A stretch of DNA of 64,000 bases from Hyphomicrobium sp. (GCF_019753045.1 NZ_JAIELN010000002.1:372001-436000); one strand, 5' to 3'. Shown: positions 1 through 8,783, counted from the first letter of the stretch. Numbers and translations are program-made. Notes: generated by a model from the letters alone, not told the origin.

Positions 1-1
1 C

Positions 2-202
2 CTGAAGGTCGGGCTGACCATTCCCGGCACGCCGCATGCGATCGAGCCGTTCAGTAAAGCGGCCGACATCGCGGGCGACACGACGTTCCTGATCGGCGCC
101 TGGAACTTCGCCGACGAGCTGATCGCAAAGATCAGGCGGCACAGCGGCGGCGCGTCACCGAAGTTCGTCATCTATTTTCCGAAGCTTCTCGAGATCGGGT
201 GA
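2..202 (+). CDS. SAM-dependent C-methyltransferase, C-terminal end (partial)
   Basis: Only the last 66 residues are in the window; the gene enters from the left in the frame that stops with TGA at 200-202. The visible tail contains FLIGAWNFADELIAKIR and ends FVIYFPKLLEIG. This resembles the C-terminal domain of class I sugar C-methyltransferases (NovU/BusB type, methyltransf_14), whose last strand has an AWNFADEI-like motif. Such enzymes methylate NDP-deoxysugars or related glycans, which fits the neighbouring glycosyltransferases. The stop lies 6 nt before the next start, so the two genes are probably cotranscribed. The family call rests on a short stretch, so the substrate is unknown. Confidence 0.6.
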   Translation: MKVGLTIPGTPHAIEPFSKAADIAGDTTFLIGAWNFADELIAKIRRHSGGASPKFVIYFPKLLEIG

Positions 203-208
203 GGCTCA

Positions 209-985
209 ATGCCCAAGCGGGTCGTCGTCTCGCATTTCTTCAACGAAGCTTATCTGTTGCCCTGGTGGCTCCGCCATCATCGCGAGATCTTCGATCACGG
301 TGTCCTGATCGATTATCATTCGACGGATGACTCCGTTGCAATCTGCCGCGAACTCGTGCCCCATTGGGAAATCGTGCCTTCCGAAAACGCCACGTTCGCG
401 GCGCTTCTGTGCGATTTCGAAGTGATGAAGCATGAGCAGCGCTTTCCTGACGCCTGGAAGCTCGTGCTCAACACCACGGAATTTTTCATGGCTCCGGGCC
501 TGGCGAAGATGGAGCGCTTGGTCGCCCAGCACGACTTGACCGGTGTGCGCCTGCCTGGTGCCGTGATGGTCGATACCGACCCGAATAGCCCGCCCGATCC
601 GTTGCGGCCGTTGGTCGAGCAAAAGGCGACGGGCATTTGGGAGGACGAGATCGACTTCGCCGCCCTCGCCATTCCGGGGCTGACATTTCCGACCCGAAGC
701 AGGCTCTATCATCGCTACACGATCGGCGCCTATACGCCCGGCCGTCACGATTCCCATTTGCCGCGCCAATGCAACGGCAGCCGCGAACTCGGATCGATCC
801 GGTGGTACGGTTTCAGTCCGTGGTCGAATGCATTCAAGGCGCGCAAGCTTCAGATTTCGGACCGGCGCGACTCCTTCGACATCAAGAACGGTTTCGGCGC
901 GCAGCATCAAGCCGACATTGCCGAGCTTGATGGACGCTGGTCTAAGCTCAGGCCGTTGAGTGGCAAATTACGTAACGCCGCTTAA
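209..985 (+). CDS. glycosyltransferase family 2-like protein
   Basis: A 258-residue cytoplasmic protein beginning MPKRVVVSHFFNEAYLLPWW. The FFNEAYLLPWWLRHHREIFDHG stretch matches the N-terminus of GT2_4-type glycosyltransferases, in which a conserved N-E and an L-P-x-W-L-x-H-H motif start the nucleotide-sugar fold. DYHSTDDSV at about residues 34-42 is the equivalent of the usual D-x-x-S-x-D-x-T segment. ATG follows GAGG with a short gap, directly after the methyltransferase stop. It probably acts in surface polysaccharide or glycan modification; donor and acceptor cannot be read from the sequence. Confidence 0.65.
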   Translation: MPKRVVVSHFFNEAYLLPWWLRHHREIFDHGVLIDYHSTDDSVAICRELVPHWEIVPSENATFAALLCDFEVMKHEQRFPDAWKLVLNTTEFFMAPGLAKMERLVAQHDLTGVRLPGAVMVDTDPNSPPDPLRPLVEQKATGIWEDEIDFAALAIPGLTFPTRSRLYHRYTIGAYTPGRHDSHLPRQCNGSRELGSIRWYGFSPWSNAFKARKLQISDRRDSFDIKNGFGAQHQADIAELDGRWSKLRPLSGKLRNAA

Positions 986-1003
986 TACCGCCGAACGCCG
1001 CGA

Positions 1004-2440
1004 CTATCCGAAATTCGGCATTTCCGTCGCGGCAATCGTCTCGCGCAGTATTCTAGCCTGATCGCGCGTCGCGAACACCTCGAACCCGCGCCGCTCCAGT
1101 TCACGGCGACGCAGCTCGTCGAGAACGAGCGCCACGCAGGTCCTGACGATATCGTCATAGGGAACCGCCAGCATTGCGCTTCTGATGTCCTCGTCGATCT
1201 CCGTGCGAGGACCGCACTCCGACACGACCGCCTTCCGGTTCGCGAGAAGATACGAGGTCCGAACGATCTCGTGGATGCTGTCTTCGTAGAAGTGCACGTT
1301 CAGAACAACTTTCGCTTCCGCAATCGCCCGGTCACGCGCCTCTCCGTAAACGCTGAAGAGATGCTTGACGTTGAGTCCGGCCGCCACGAGACCCGCAAGA
1401 ACCGCTTGGCGGCGCGGATTGAGGCTGCCGTAAAAGAGAACGTCGGTGCTCTGTTCAGTTCGGGGCAGATTGCGCGTCATCTCCGGCGTGTAGCCGATGC
1501 TGAAATGGCGGGCATACCGGCTACCCGTAAGGCGGCGCAAAGCCTCGATGTTGCGCACGCTGTAATCCCAGACCGCTAGCCGGCTCAATAGGCTCAAATA
1601 GACCGGCCGCGAGCGCACATCGAATCCAGTGACCTGCTCGAGATTGACGATCACCGTGTTCGACGGAATCCGGTCAGCAAGTTCCTGCGAGTCGATGAGA
1701 TGAGCGCCGAGCAGCAGATTGATGCCGGAGTTTCCGAGCGCGTTGGTTTTGCGCTGAACGTCGACGCCGAGTGATCTGAATGCGCTCTCGAAGCAGAGCG
1801 TGAGGTCGTCGAACGCAGCCGAGTGCGGATTGCCCTCCGGCGTGATCGTGACGATGGTGACTTGGCGCCACGCTGGAGGGATGAGGTCGTTGCTGAGAAA
1901 CTCCAGCCCAAACAAATCCGCATCGGGCAACGCAGCGGGTTGAGCGGCTGGCGGCGAGGTAGCCGCAGACTTGAGACGAGCCGACTGTTGCGAAACGGCA
2001 GACTGAAGCTTGCTGTGCAGTGCAAGTGCGTTCGGCTCGAGACCGAGTGCCGTGGTGTAAGCTTCCGCAGCCTCGTCGAACTGGCCGAGGTTGATGAATA
2101 TATCGCCCAGCATCTCCCACGACGATGCGGAATTGTAGCCGAGGCTGATGGCCTTTCCTTTGGCTCTCGCTGCGAACTCGAGCTGGCCCATGGGGATGAG
2201 AACCGTCGCCAGCGCTTCGTACGCTTCGGCCGTGTCGGGCTCTTTCACGATCGCCTTGGCGAAGAGCTCTGCGGCGGCATCGAGTTCACCGCTGCGCGCC
2301 ACCTGCAACCCTTCTAGGAGCAGTTCCGTAGCCGAGGCCGCAGCGGCATCGAATGCCGCGACGTTGCCGTGAAGTCCTTCCGCAGGCGACTCGCCGTCAT
2401 CGATCAGGTCGGACAGCGAAGGCCATTGTTTCGTCGCCAT
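1004..2440 (-). CDS. TPR-repeat glycosyltransferase-like protein
   Basis: 478 residues in two parts. Residues about 40-155 form three tetratricopeptide repeats (for example AAELFAKAIVKEPDTAEAYE and AAEAYTTALGLEPNALALHS). Residues about 185-475 resemble a GT-B glycosyltransferase-like region with VLFYGSLNPRRQAVLAGL followed by VLNVHFYEDSIHEIVRTSYL and a VVSE segment, as in Glyco_trans_1_2 proteins. The start is supported by GGAG ten bases upstream of ATG. It is convergent with the GT2-like gene, with only 18 nt between their stops. TPR-GT fusions commonly act in polysaccharide or protein glycosylation; the exact activity is unknown. Confidence 0.65.
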   Translation of the reverse strand: MATKQWPSLSDLIDDGESPAEGLHGNVAAFDAAAASATELLLEGLQVARSGELDAAAELFAKAIVKEPDTAEAYEALATVLIPMGQLEFAARAKGKAISLGYNSASSWEMLGDIFINLGQFDEAAEAYTTALGLEPNALALHSKLQSAVSQQSARLKSAATSPPAAQPAALPDADLFGLEFLSNDLIPPAWRQVTIVTITPEGNPHSAAFDDLTLCFESAFRSLGVDVQRKTNALGNSGINLLLGAHLIDSQELADRIPSNTVIVNLEQVTGFDVRSRPVYLSLLSRLAVWDYSVRNIEALRRLTGSRYARHFSIGYTPEMTRNLPRTEQSTDVLFYGSLNPRRQAVLAGLVAAGLNVKHLFSVYGEARDRAIAEAKVVLNVHFYEDSIHEIVRTSYLLANRKAVVSECGPRTEIDEDIRSAMLAVPYDDIVRTCVALVLDELRRRELERRGFEVFATRDQARILRETIAATEMPNFG

Positions 2441-2557
2441 CGAGTTCTCCGGGCAAACACACTCAAACGGAGATTTCGCCGAAAAGGGGAGCCGCCGAGC
2501 GCATTTTGAGATTTAGACCGGGAACCATGCGCGAGACTGTCGCCCGCGCGCGCAGGC

Positions 2558-2950
2558 TTAGAGCGATCCGGAGCCGGAATGACCGGCGCTGCCCGCTCGC
2601 TCCTTGGCGATGGCCGCGATGGCCCGAACGCGCAGTTGCTCGATGGCAGCCGCCTGGTCGCAGAGGAAGACGTACGCCGGGTCCGTCTCCCCGAGGGCAG
2701 GAAGGAGCTTGATCCCCGCCTTGTGCCACACGGACCATGCGATCTCGCCGGCGAGGACCATGTCGGGAGAGAAAGAGATCTGAATGGGGTCGCCGGTCGC
2801 AAGACCCTGGATTCCATCGACGCGGAGACCGGACGCGGAAAAATCGACGACCCGCACGCTCTGACTAACACCCCGGCATTCGAGGATCGCAGTAAAGCTG
2901 ACCCGCTGCCTCGGATCCCGTCTGCGCAAGAAATTTCGTGACAAAGCCAT
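2558..2950 (-). CDS. PilZ domain protein
   Basis: About 130 residues from the ATG at 2950. The basic stretch NFLRRRDPRQRVSFTAILEC carries the RxxxR motif, and VVDFSASGLRV carries the D/NxSxxG motif of PilZ cyclic-di-GMP receptors. The ORF is open upstream to a TTG at 3043 but the extra residues are not PilZ-like, so the start at 2950 is preferred; it has no strong Shine-Dalgarno. Single-domain PilZ proteins near exopolysaccharide genes often adjust polymer production or motility in response to c-di-GMP, which is an inference here. Confidence 0.75.
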   Translation of the reverse strand: MALSRNFLRRRDPRQRVSFTAILECRGVSQSVRVVDFSASGLRVDGIQGLATGDPIQISFSPDMVLAGEIAWSVWHKAGIKLLPALGETDPAYVFLCDQAAAIEQLRVRAIAAIAKERAGSAGHSGSGSL

Positions 2951-3214
2951 TTGCGGCATCCCGCCCCAACCAGTCGTCGAACTCTCAAAACATGACGGCA
3001 GAAGCAATCCGGTCGCGGCCTGCATGCTCTGAACAAGATTCAAAGTGGTTATAAAGTACTATCTAAGAATTATCAGATCGTTACGACGATTCCAAAAAAC
3101 CGACGTACGAGATCCATTCCACACCTTCGCACAATGCACGGCACGACGAAGCGTTGCATTTCTCCAAAAGGACTAGTTAATTAAGGTTAATACTCTCGAT
3201 TCGAGGAGAAGTTT

Positions 3215-3457
3215 ATGCGACCAGAACTTGAGGCCGTACTTGAAGCTTACCGGCAGGATGCAGCTGTCGAGGAGCAATTGATCCAGGAAATTCTGACCGT
3301 GCTCGCCGTAACCGGCGCGGCGCGCAAGCGGACCATCCAGGAGCTATCGCAGGTCATCAGTCGTCACACCATAAAGGCCGCCGAAGACCGCGACTATCGT
3401 CAGAGTTCGGAAGAGCTGGCGCGCTACGATTTTCATCAGCCGCTTCGGCAGATGTAG
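3215..3457 (+). CDS. small hypothetical protein (80 aa)
   Basis: An acidic, probably helical 80-residue protein (MRPELEAVLEAYRQDAAVEE at its N-terminus) with no signal peptide or membrane segment. ATG is preceded by GAGGAGAAG at good spacing, the main evidence that it is translated. Its 3' half overlaps, on the opposite strand, the tail of the NusG-like ORF at 3357-3740, so one of the two is probably not a full functional gene. I do not recognise the family. Confidence 0.45.
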   Translation: MRPELEAVLEAYRQDAAVEEQLIQEILTVLAVTGAARKRTIQELSQVISRHTIKAAEDRDYRQSSEELARYDFHQPLRQM

Positions 3458-3740
3458 CGCGGGCACGCGTGCAGACGACGGATCTCACGCCGACCGTCGA
3501 TAGGATGGGCCGCCATCGGCTTTGCGTGGAAGCCAGACACACGAAGAGGTAGCCCGGAAAGAGAGGGCGAAGCACATCGCTCACGCGCCGGGCGTGCCGA
3601 ATTTGCTTTCGGATCACCGGCACATAAACATCGTATCCCTGATTTCGAAGATTGAACGCCGCAGTTCGCTCACGGTTCGGATGAGTGCTGACCGCAATCC
3701 AGATGGCATTGGAGCCGCGTTCGGAAACAAAGCAGTTCAT
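3357..3740 (-). CDS. NusG/UpxY-like antiterminator, N-terminal domain only
   Basis: The first ~80 residues look like a NusG N-terminal (NGN) domain: NAIWIAVSTHPNRERTAAFNL, then GYDVYVPVIRKQIRHARR, LRPLFPGYLFVCL and a final VGVRSVV. This is the pattern of specialised NusG paralogues that antiterminate polysaccharide operons. ATG at 3740 has a strong GGAGGTCACAC leader. The protein is only 127 residues, and after VGVRSVV it becomes an unrelated tail; the expected linker and KOW domain are missing. It is therefore truncated or decayed, although an exopolysaccharide sugar transferase starts 177 nt away on the other strand. Confidence 0.5.
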   Translation of the reverse strand: MNCFVSERGSNAIWIAVSTHPNRERTAAFNLRNQGYDVYVPVIRKQIRHARRVSDVLRPLFPGYLFVCLASTQSRWRPILSTVGVRSVVCTRARATSAEAADENRSAPALPNSDDSRGLRRPLWCDD

Positions 3741-3916
3741 GTGTGACCTCCGCAAATAGCGCGAAAGGACTAGCACTCAAGAGTGCTGTGGAGCCATGCG
3801 AGGCGACCGCTTATCCACAATTGCTCATGATGTAGAACTTGCTGGGCTAATCAAGAAGAACTAGTCCTTAGCCGGCGCGGTCCACCGACGCGACGCGCAT
3901 CTCTCGGAGCCGCTGA

Positions 3917-5356
3917 ATGCACCGTTTCGTTTTGCTGTCAGTTGATGTTGCGTTGATTGCAATTTCGACCCTGATGGCAATTGCTCTGTGCAGCCCTCAG
4001 GCATCATCCGCCCTCGTGGGAACGTATCTCGCTTTCACGCTGGCCGTTGCAGTTCCTACGCTATTGATTTTCGGATTGAATCGCACCGTTTGGCGGTTCA
4101 CATCGCTGAACGATTGCTTGCCGATCCTGGTCGTCGCTATTTGGATCGTGGCGCTGGCGACAGCGGCAGTTTTTTCCTTCGATGGCGTGCAGGCCATTCC
4201 CCTTTCATTGCCGGTAATGCATGGACTGCTCATCCTATGCCTGCTAGTGGGAGTGCGGGCAGCAATGCGTCTGCGGCACTCGCTGAGACGTCGCGCGCGG
4301 CTGGCGAGAGCGCTCGCTCGTGATGGACGGCAGAGCGTTCTGCTCGTCGGTCTGAGCCCGATTGCCGATCTTTTCTTGCGTTGCGCCGCCGAGAATGCAC
4401 ACGAGCGTATTCACGTCGCCGGAATTTTATCCGACGCCGAGCGGCATCACGGCCGACTGCTGCGCTCGTGCAGGATCCTCGGTCGCCCTGAAGCCGTGGA
4501 GGACGTTTTTCATGACCTTTCGGTTCACGGTGTACGCATCGACAGCATCGTTCTTGCGACGCCGTTGGATCAGCTGTCGGCAGCCTCGCAGAGGTCGCTG
4601 GCCAATTTGGAAACGAATCACGGAATTCGCGTAGACCATCTCTCGGCGCAATATGGTTTGGGCGAGCTGACGTCCAACGTGGCTGCGGCCGTTGATGATG
4701 TTTCATCGGCGCAGGTCAACACCCCGCTGGTCCCGGGCTCAGGCGGCGGCAATCTCGCGCCAAGTTCGTATTTGCGATGGAAGCGCCTGATCGACGCGAC
4801 GTTGGCGCTGATAGGCATAATTTGTCTGGCGCCTTCGATGGTGGTCATCGGCATCATCGTCATGCTGGATGTCGGATATCCGCTGATATTCTGGCAGCAG
4901 CGGCCAGGCGCATTGGGGAGGCCGATACGGATACTGAAGTTTCGCACCATGGGACGCGCACGTGACCAGAACGGACGCGCGCTGACCGATGCGGAGCGTG
5001 TCTCGAAGGTCGGAGCTCTGCTTCGCCGCCTTCGGCTCGACGAGCTGCCACAGGTTTACAATGTGCTGCTCGGACATATGTCGCTCGTGGGACCCCGGCC
5101 GTTGTTGCCAGTTGATCAACCGTCGTTTTCAGCGGCGCGCTTGCAGCTTCGGCCGGGCTTGACGGGCTGGGCGCAGATAAAGGGCGGGCGCCACCTCTCC
5201 GTCGAAGACAAGGCCGCGCTCGACCTGTGGTACATCAGGAACGCGTCGTTCGCTCTCGATATGCTGATCCTCCTGAACACCGCCCGGACGATCCTTTTCG
5301 GCGAACGGGTTGACCATCGGGCCATAGCCCAGGCCTGGCGCGACCTCAGGCCATAG
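3917..5356 (+). CDS. undecaprenyl-phosphate sugar-1-phosphate transferase (WcaJ/ExoY-type)
   Basis: 479 residues, typical for polyisoprenyl-phosphate hexose-1-phosphate transferases, which put the first sugar of an exopolysaccharide repeat on the lipid carrier at the inner membrane. Residues about 4-115 form four membrane segments, followed by a Rossmann-like CoA-binding region (about 120-260) and another membrane helix near 290-312. The C-terminal bacterial sugar transferase domain has KFRTM (341), DELPQ (375), SLVGPRPL (389), PGLTGWAQ (413) and DLWYIRN. Shine-Dalgarno is weak. It is the key enzyme of the polysaccharide genes at this end; the sugar is unknown. Confidence 0.88.
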   Translation: MHRFVLLSVDVALIAISTLMAIALCSPQASSALVGTYLAFTLAVAVPTLLIFGLNRTVWRFTSLNDCLPILVVAIWIVALATAAVFSFDGVQAIPLSLPVMHGLLILCLLVGVRAAMRLRHSLRRRARLARALARDGRQSVLLVGLSPIADLFLRCAAENAHERIHVAGILSDAERHHGRLLRSCRILGRPEAVEDVFHDLSVHGVRIDSIVLATPLDQLSAASQRSLANLETNHGIRVDHLSAQYGLGELTSNVAAAVDDVSSAQVNTPLVPGSGGGNLAPSSYLRWKRLIDATLALIGIICLAPSMVVIGIIVMLDVGYPLIFWQQRPGALGRPIRILKFRTMGRARDQNGRALTDAERVSKVGALLRRLRLDELPQVYNVLLGHMSLVGPRPLLPVDQPSFSAARLQLRPGLTGWAQIKGGRHLSVEDKAALDLWYIRNASFALDMLILLNTARTILFGERVDHRAIAQAWRDLRP

Positions 5357-5495
5357 CCCTGCGATCTTAGACTTATGTCCGCCTCGGAACCCGTTGGCGC
5401 CACAAGAAGTTTGAGCGGATTGGGGAGGCGGAAGCTTCCTCGGAGAAGGGGCGTTAACGGATGGGTTCCTGAAACAATTGGACATATTTGAAGAA

Positions 5496-5642
5496 ATGAG
5501 GCAGAGTTTAGCCGCTTTTCTACATCGTGATGTTCACGACGCCGGTACTTCGGCGGATGCCGCTATTCCTTCTGCTAACGTCCGTTTCGAGTTACGCCCC
5601 GTGTCGATCGAGGCGTTCGAGTTTGTGTTGTGTGGAGTTTGA
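5496..5642 (+). CDS. possible 48-aa leader ORF before the Crp/Fnr gene
   Basis: ATG at 5496, preceded by GAAGAA, opens a 48-codon frame that stops with TGA at 5640-5642, two bases before the Crp/Fnr start at 5645. Such spacing would allow translational coupling. The peptide (MRQSLAAFLHRDVHDAGTS at its start) has no recognisable domain. It may simply be untranslated leader; the evidence is position only. Confidence 0.25.
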   Translation: MRQSLAAFLHRDVHDAGTSADAAIPSANVRFELRPVSIEAFEFVLCGV

Positions 5643-5644
5643 GT

Positions 5645-6373
5645 ATGCTGCGACCAGGATCCGGTGATGCCGGCAGCAAAATCCTCGTCCGAAGAGTGCC
5701 TGGGCGCCATCGCGAGGCGGGCAAGATCCGCACCCTCGCACGCGACGAACTCCTTTTTGAAACAGGCGATCTCAAGACAAACGTTTATCGCGTCGAAGCG
5801 GGCGCGCTTTGCATCTCTTGCACCCGCCGTGACGGGACGATGGAGATCGTCGAATACGCGCTTGCCGGGGATGTCGTGGGCATGGGCTTCTTGGAGCGGC
5901 ATGCCTGCAGCGCGCGCGCTTCTGTGAAGACTGTCGTCCGCTGCTTTCGGCTCGATGCAACCGACAAGCTGATCGCCAGCGACGCTCATAACAAGGCGAG
6001 ATTCGACGAAGCCGTGGAGCGCGAGTTCGTTTTCCGCCGCGAAAGCCTGGCGAGATCTTCGCGCAATCAGCCGATGGTGCGCCTCGCGGCATTTTTGACG
6101 GCTGTCTCGCAACGCAGTCACGCCGAAGGCGGCGATCCTACGTTCATCGACGATACGGTGAACTGCGGTGTCATCGCCGATTTTCTCGGCCTCGACATCG
6201 AGGCGTTGACGATCGCGCTGACGCAGCTTGAGGCGCGCGGACTGATCGAAGCGGCTCCTCCCCATGGGCTGCGCTTGAAAGATCTGAGCGCGCTCAAAGC
6301 GGTTGCCGACGAGCAAGGCATGACGTCCGGCTCGCAGGCGTCGGATGACGTATTGCGGGCGGCACTTCAGTAA
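5645..6373 (+). CDS. Crp/Fnr family transcriptional regulator
   Basis: 242 residues from the ATG at 5645, which has GGAG seven bases upstream (a GTG at 5630 is less likely). The cyclic-nucleotide-binding-like beta-roll is seen as LARDELLFETGDLKTNVYRV through GDVVGMGFLE, and the C-terminal winged helix as CGVIADFLGLDIEALTIALTQLEARGLIE, with the recognition helix in the second half. No cysteine cluster of Fnr type is present at the N-terminus, so this is not an Fe-S oxygen sensor; FixK-like or other Crp subfamilies fit better. It is followed by a glycosyltransferase-like gene. Confidence 0.8.
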   Translation: MLRPGSGDAGSKILVRRVPGRHREAGKIRTLARDELLFETGDLKTNVYRVEAGALCISCTRRDGTMEIVEYALAGDVVGMGFLERHACSARASVKTVVRCFRLDATDKLIASDAHNKARFDEAVEREFVFRRESLARSSRNQPMVRLAAFLTAVSQRSHAEGGDPTFIDDTVNCGVIADFLGLDIEALTIALTQLEARGLIEAAPPHGLRLKDLSALKAVADEQGMTSGSQASDDVLRAALQ

Positions 6374-6544
6374 TCAGCTCGCCCCTCCCGGCTTCCTCCC
6401 TATGTGGTCGGCCCCAAATTGTGGGCCTCTACAATCGGACAGAATTGTCCCACTGCCGCTCCGAACGTGAATGGCTGCATGCAGAGCAATGGACACTGAA
6501 TCTTCGCCCGGGTTACGCTCCGCCCGCGTCCCGGGGGAATATGC

Positions 6545-7450
6545 ATGGATGTGTCGGCCTTTCTTGGTCTGAAGAGACGTCCCATCCCGATCATCGTGCT
6601 TCCGAAGGCACGGCTCGGCAACAAAATGCTCCAATATATGTTCTGTACGGGCCTCGCTCGCCGCATACCGGGCGCTGCGGCATTCAACGGTAGCATGCCT
6701 GAATGGTCTATACCGGCCGGCTATCCAACCGTACCTCGGGACCGTACGCTCCGGGTCGAAGGCGGTCATGAATTCGATATCGACGCGATCGTGCGCGAAT
6801 TCCACGAGAGCGGATACCAGGGCATAGAATGGTCCGGCTTCGCCTTTCGGATCGAGTATTACGATAGAGAGTGGGTTGAGCCGCTATTTAACGGAAGGAA
6901 AATAAGAGCGCCGCGATATGGAGACGATACGCTCGTCATTCACATTCGCGCAGAAGATATCCTCGAGGGAAGGCATAAGAATTATTGGCCTCTGCCTTTT
7001 GCCTATTTCGATAAGCTGATCAATGAGACGGGGCTGCGGCCGGTATTCATCGGCCAAACGCACGACGACAACGAATATTGCCGAAGGCTTCGCGGGCACT
7101 ATCCGGAGGCTGAATTCTCACCGCGCGCGTCGCCTGTTTTTGATTTTGAAATTCTGGGGCGCGCAACGCACATCGCCACCTCGGTGAGTTCGTTTGCGTG
7201 GCTCGGATGCTGGCGCTCGTCGGCGAAGACAATCTATCTTCCGATCGCCGGGCTCGCTGACCCGCGTCAACGCCCCGACGTGGATGTCCTGCCGATCGGA
7301 GATCAACGCTACAAGTTCCATCTGTTCGAACTCGGTACTTGGCATGCTTCCGCCGATCAATTCGCCTATCTGTACGATGGCGAGGGCCGCTTCGAACCCA
7401 TTACGCATGATCAGGCGGCGCAGTTGAAAAAGTTGCGCGCCGTCGCTTAG
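6545..7450 (+). CDS. GT11-like (fucosyltransferase-like) glycosyltransferase
   Basis: 301 residues. VLPKARLGNKMLQYMFCTGL resembles the GGLGNQMFQYA opening of alpha-1,2-fucosyltransferases, and LVIHIRAEDI around residue 131 resembles the HxRxGD peptide that binds GDP-fucose; the third motif may be ATSVSSFAWLG near residue 216, equivalent to the S-S-F-S-W segment. This supports a GT11/GT-B fucosyltransferase-type fold although the motifs are divergent, and the substrate may not be fucose. The start follows a GGGGG run. It extends the glycan gene set of the left end. Confidence 0.55.
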   Translation: MDVSAFLGLKRRPIPIIVLPKARLGNKMLQYMFCTGLARRIPGAAAFNGSMPEWSIPAGYPTVPRDRTLRVEGGHEFDIDAIVREFHESGYQGIEWSGFAFRIEYYDREWVEPLFNGRKIRAPRYGDDTLVIHIRAEDILEGRHKNYWPLPFAYFDKLINETGLRPVFIGQTHDDNEYCRRLRGHYPEAEFSPRASPVFDFEILGRATHIATSVSSFAWLGCWRSSAKTIYLPIAGLADPRQRPDVDVLPIGDQRYKFHLFELGTWHASADQFAYLYDGEGRFEPITHDQAAQLKKLRAVA

Positions 7451-7622
7451 AGCTCGCGAGCTTGCAGGTGCAGGAAGTTGTCCTGCATCCAAATGAGAAC
7501 ATCGAGCGACCTTTTGACCGCTACGATTGCCATCAAGTCGACGCTTCACGCACATCAGTCTTGACGCGGGAGGCGAATGCACGAATCCCTTCGCTCTCGC
7601 CAAGATGGAGAATGCAAAACAC

Positions 7623-8726
7623 ATGAGCGATCACTCGTTTGCCGCGATCAACAAACAGCTATCGCTCTCGCGCCGGATGTTTCTTGGAAGTTCGCTAGCA
7701 GCCGCAACTCTACCCGCGGTCGAACGAGCAGAAGACGCAGCGCCGATTGGAAATCTCCAGCCTCGCCAGCTTCCGGCGCGCAGCTTGCCGGTGCCGACGA
7801 CTGTCAGCAAGGAGCTGCAAGCCGTCATCGCCGCTCCATATGCACCCGAATGGAACGCACTCCCCGAGGATGCTGCAGCCTGGAAAGATCTTGCGGCGAA
7901 GAGCGCGGAAAGCGCGGCTCCGGCAGTGGCGGCAATTCGCGAACGTTTCGGCCTGACGGTCGAGAAGACAACGATGGCAGGCGTCCCTGTCTTCGTCATC
8001 ACGCCGAAAGAGATCGCGCCGCAGAATCGCGAACGGCTTCTCGTTCACGTTCACGGTGGCGGCTACGTCCTCTTTCCGGGCGAAGCAGGAGCCGGTGAAG
8101 GCATGATGATGGCAGGCCACGGCAAATTCAAAGTCGTCTCGATCGATTACCGGATGGCGCCGGATTTTCCCTATCCCGCGGCGCTTGATGACGTCATGGA
8201 CGTGTGGCGCGTGTTGATGGCCGCATACGACCCTCGCAAGATGGCGATCTTCGGAACCTCCGTCGGTGGAGCGCTGACTTTGTGCGCGACGCTTCGGGCA
8301 AAAGCCGAAGGGCTTGCGCTTCCGGGCGCCATCGGACCCGGAAGTCCTCTAGCTGATCTCACGTGGTCGGGAGATACGATCATGGCCAACGCGTTTGTCG
8401 ACAACGCCTTGGTCTCGCGACGCAGCTGGGCAACCGGGGCAAGCGCCATCTACGTGGGCCAGCAGGATCCGCGCGATCCGATGCTGTCGCCGATCTTTGG
8501 CGACTTCAGTGGTTTCCCACCCGCGATCCTGACATCGGGAACGCGCGACCTGTTGCTGAGCGATACCGTACGCACGCATCGAAAGCTTCGCCAAGCCGGC
8601 GTCGTCGCGGAGCTTCAGGTTTTTGAAGGCCAGAGCCACGCCCAATATCTGACCCCGTCATTGCCTGAGTCAGACGAGGCGTTCGCAGAAATAGCGAAAT
8701 TTTTCGAAGCTCATCTTGCCTCCTAG
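7623..8726 (+). CDS. Tat-exported alpha/beta hydrolase (HSL-type esterase)
   Basis: About 367 residues from ATG 7623 (an in-frame ATG at 7605 is also possible). The N-terminus has a twin-arginine signal, LSRRMFLGSSLAAATLPAV. The hydrolase domain has the HGGG oxyanion motif of the hormone-sensitive lipase family (VHVHGGGYVLFPG), the nucleophile elbow GTSVGG (family usual GDSAGG), an acid-bearing SGTRDLLLSD and a final histidine in EGQSHAQY. It should hydrolyse short esters or lactones in the periplasm. It stands alone between a glycosyltransferase and a long non-coding gap. Confidence 0.8.
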   Translation: MSDHSFAAINKQLSLSRRMFLGSSLAAATLPAVERAEDAAPIGNLQPRQLPARSLPVPTTVSKELQAVIAAPYAPEWNALPEDAAAWKDLAAKSAESAAPAVAAIRERFGLTVEKTTMAGVPVFVITPKEIAPQNRERLLVHVHGGGYVLFPGEAGAGEGMMMAGHGKFKVVSIDYRMAPDFPYPAALDDVMDVWRVLMAAYDPRKMAIFGTSVGGALTLCATLRAKAEGLALPGAIGPGSPLADLTWSGDTIMANAFVDNALVSRRSWATGASAIYVGQQDPRDPMLSPIFGDFSGFPPAILTSGTRDLLLSDTVRTHRKLRQAGVVAELQVFEGQSHAQYLTPSLPESDEAFAEIAKFFEAHLAS

Positions 8727-8749
8727 TATTCGGGGGAAGTCATAAAAGA

Positions 8750-8783
8750 GATTGTGACGGGCCAAAATAAAACCGTCACAATC
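8750..8783. repeat. perfect 11-bp inverted repeat
   Basis: GATTGTGACGG at 8750-8760 and its exact complement CCGTCACAATC at 8773-8783 flank an A-rich 12-nt spacer. It lies 23 nt after the esterase stop and 160 nt before the repeat-protein gene. It is not followed by a T-run, so it is a poor intrinsic terminator on either strand; a protein-binding dyad or an mRNA-stabilising hairpin is more likely. Confidence 0.55.

Noticed and set aside
5391-5402. EcfG promoter before the Crp/Fnr gene
   Set aside because: GGAAC is followed by GTT after only two bases; no correctly spaced -10.
5534-6316. A 260-codon minus-strand frame
   Set aside because: Antisense to the Crp/Fnr gene, which has a correct ribosome-binding site and domain motifs.
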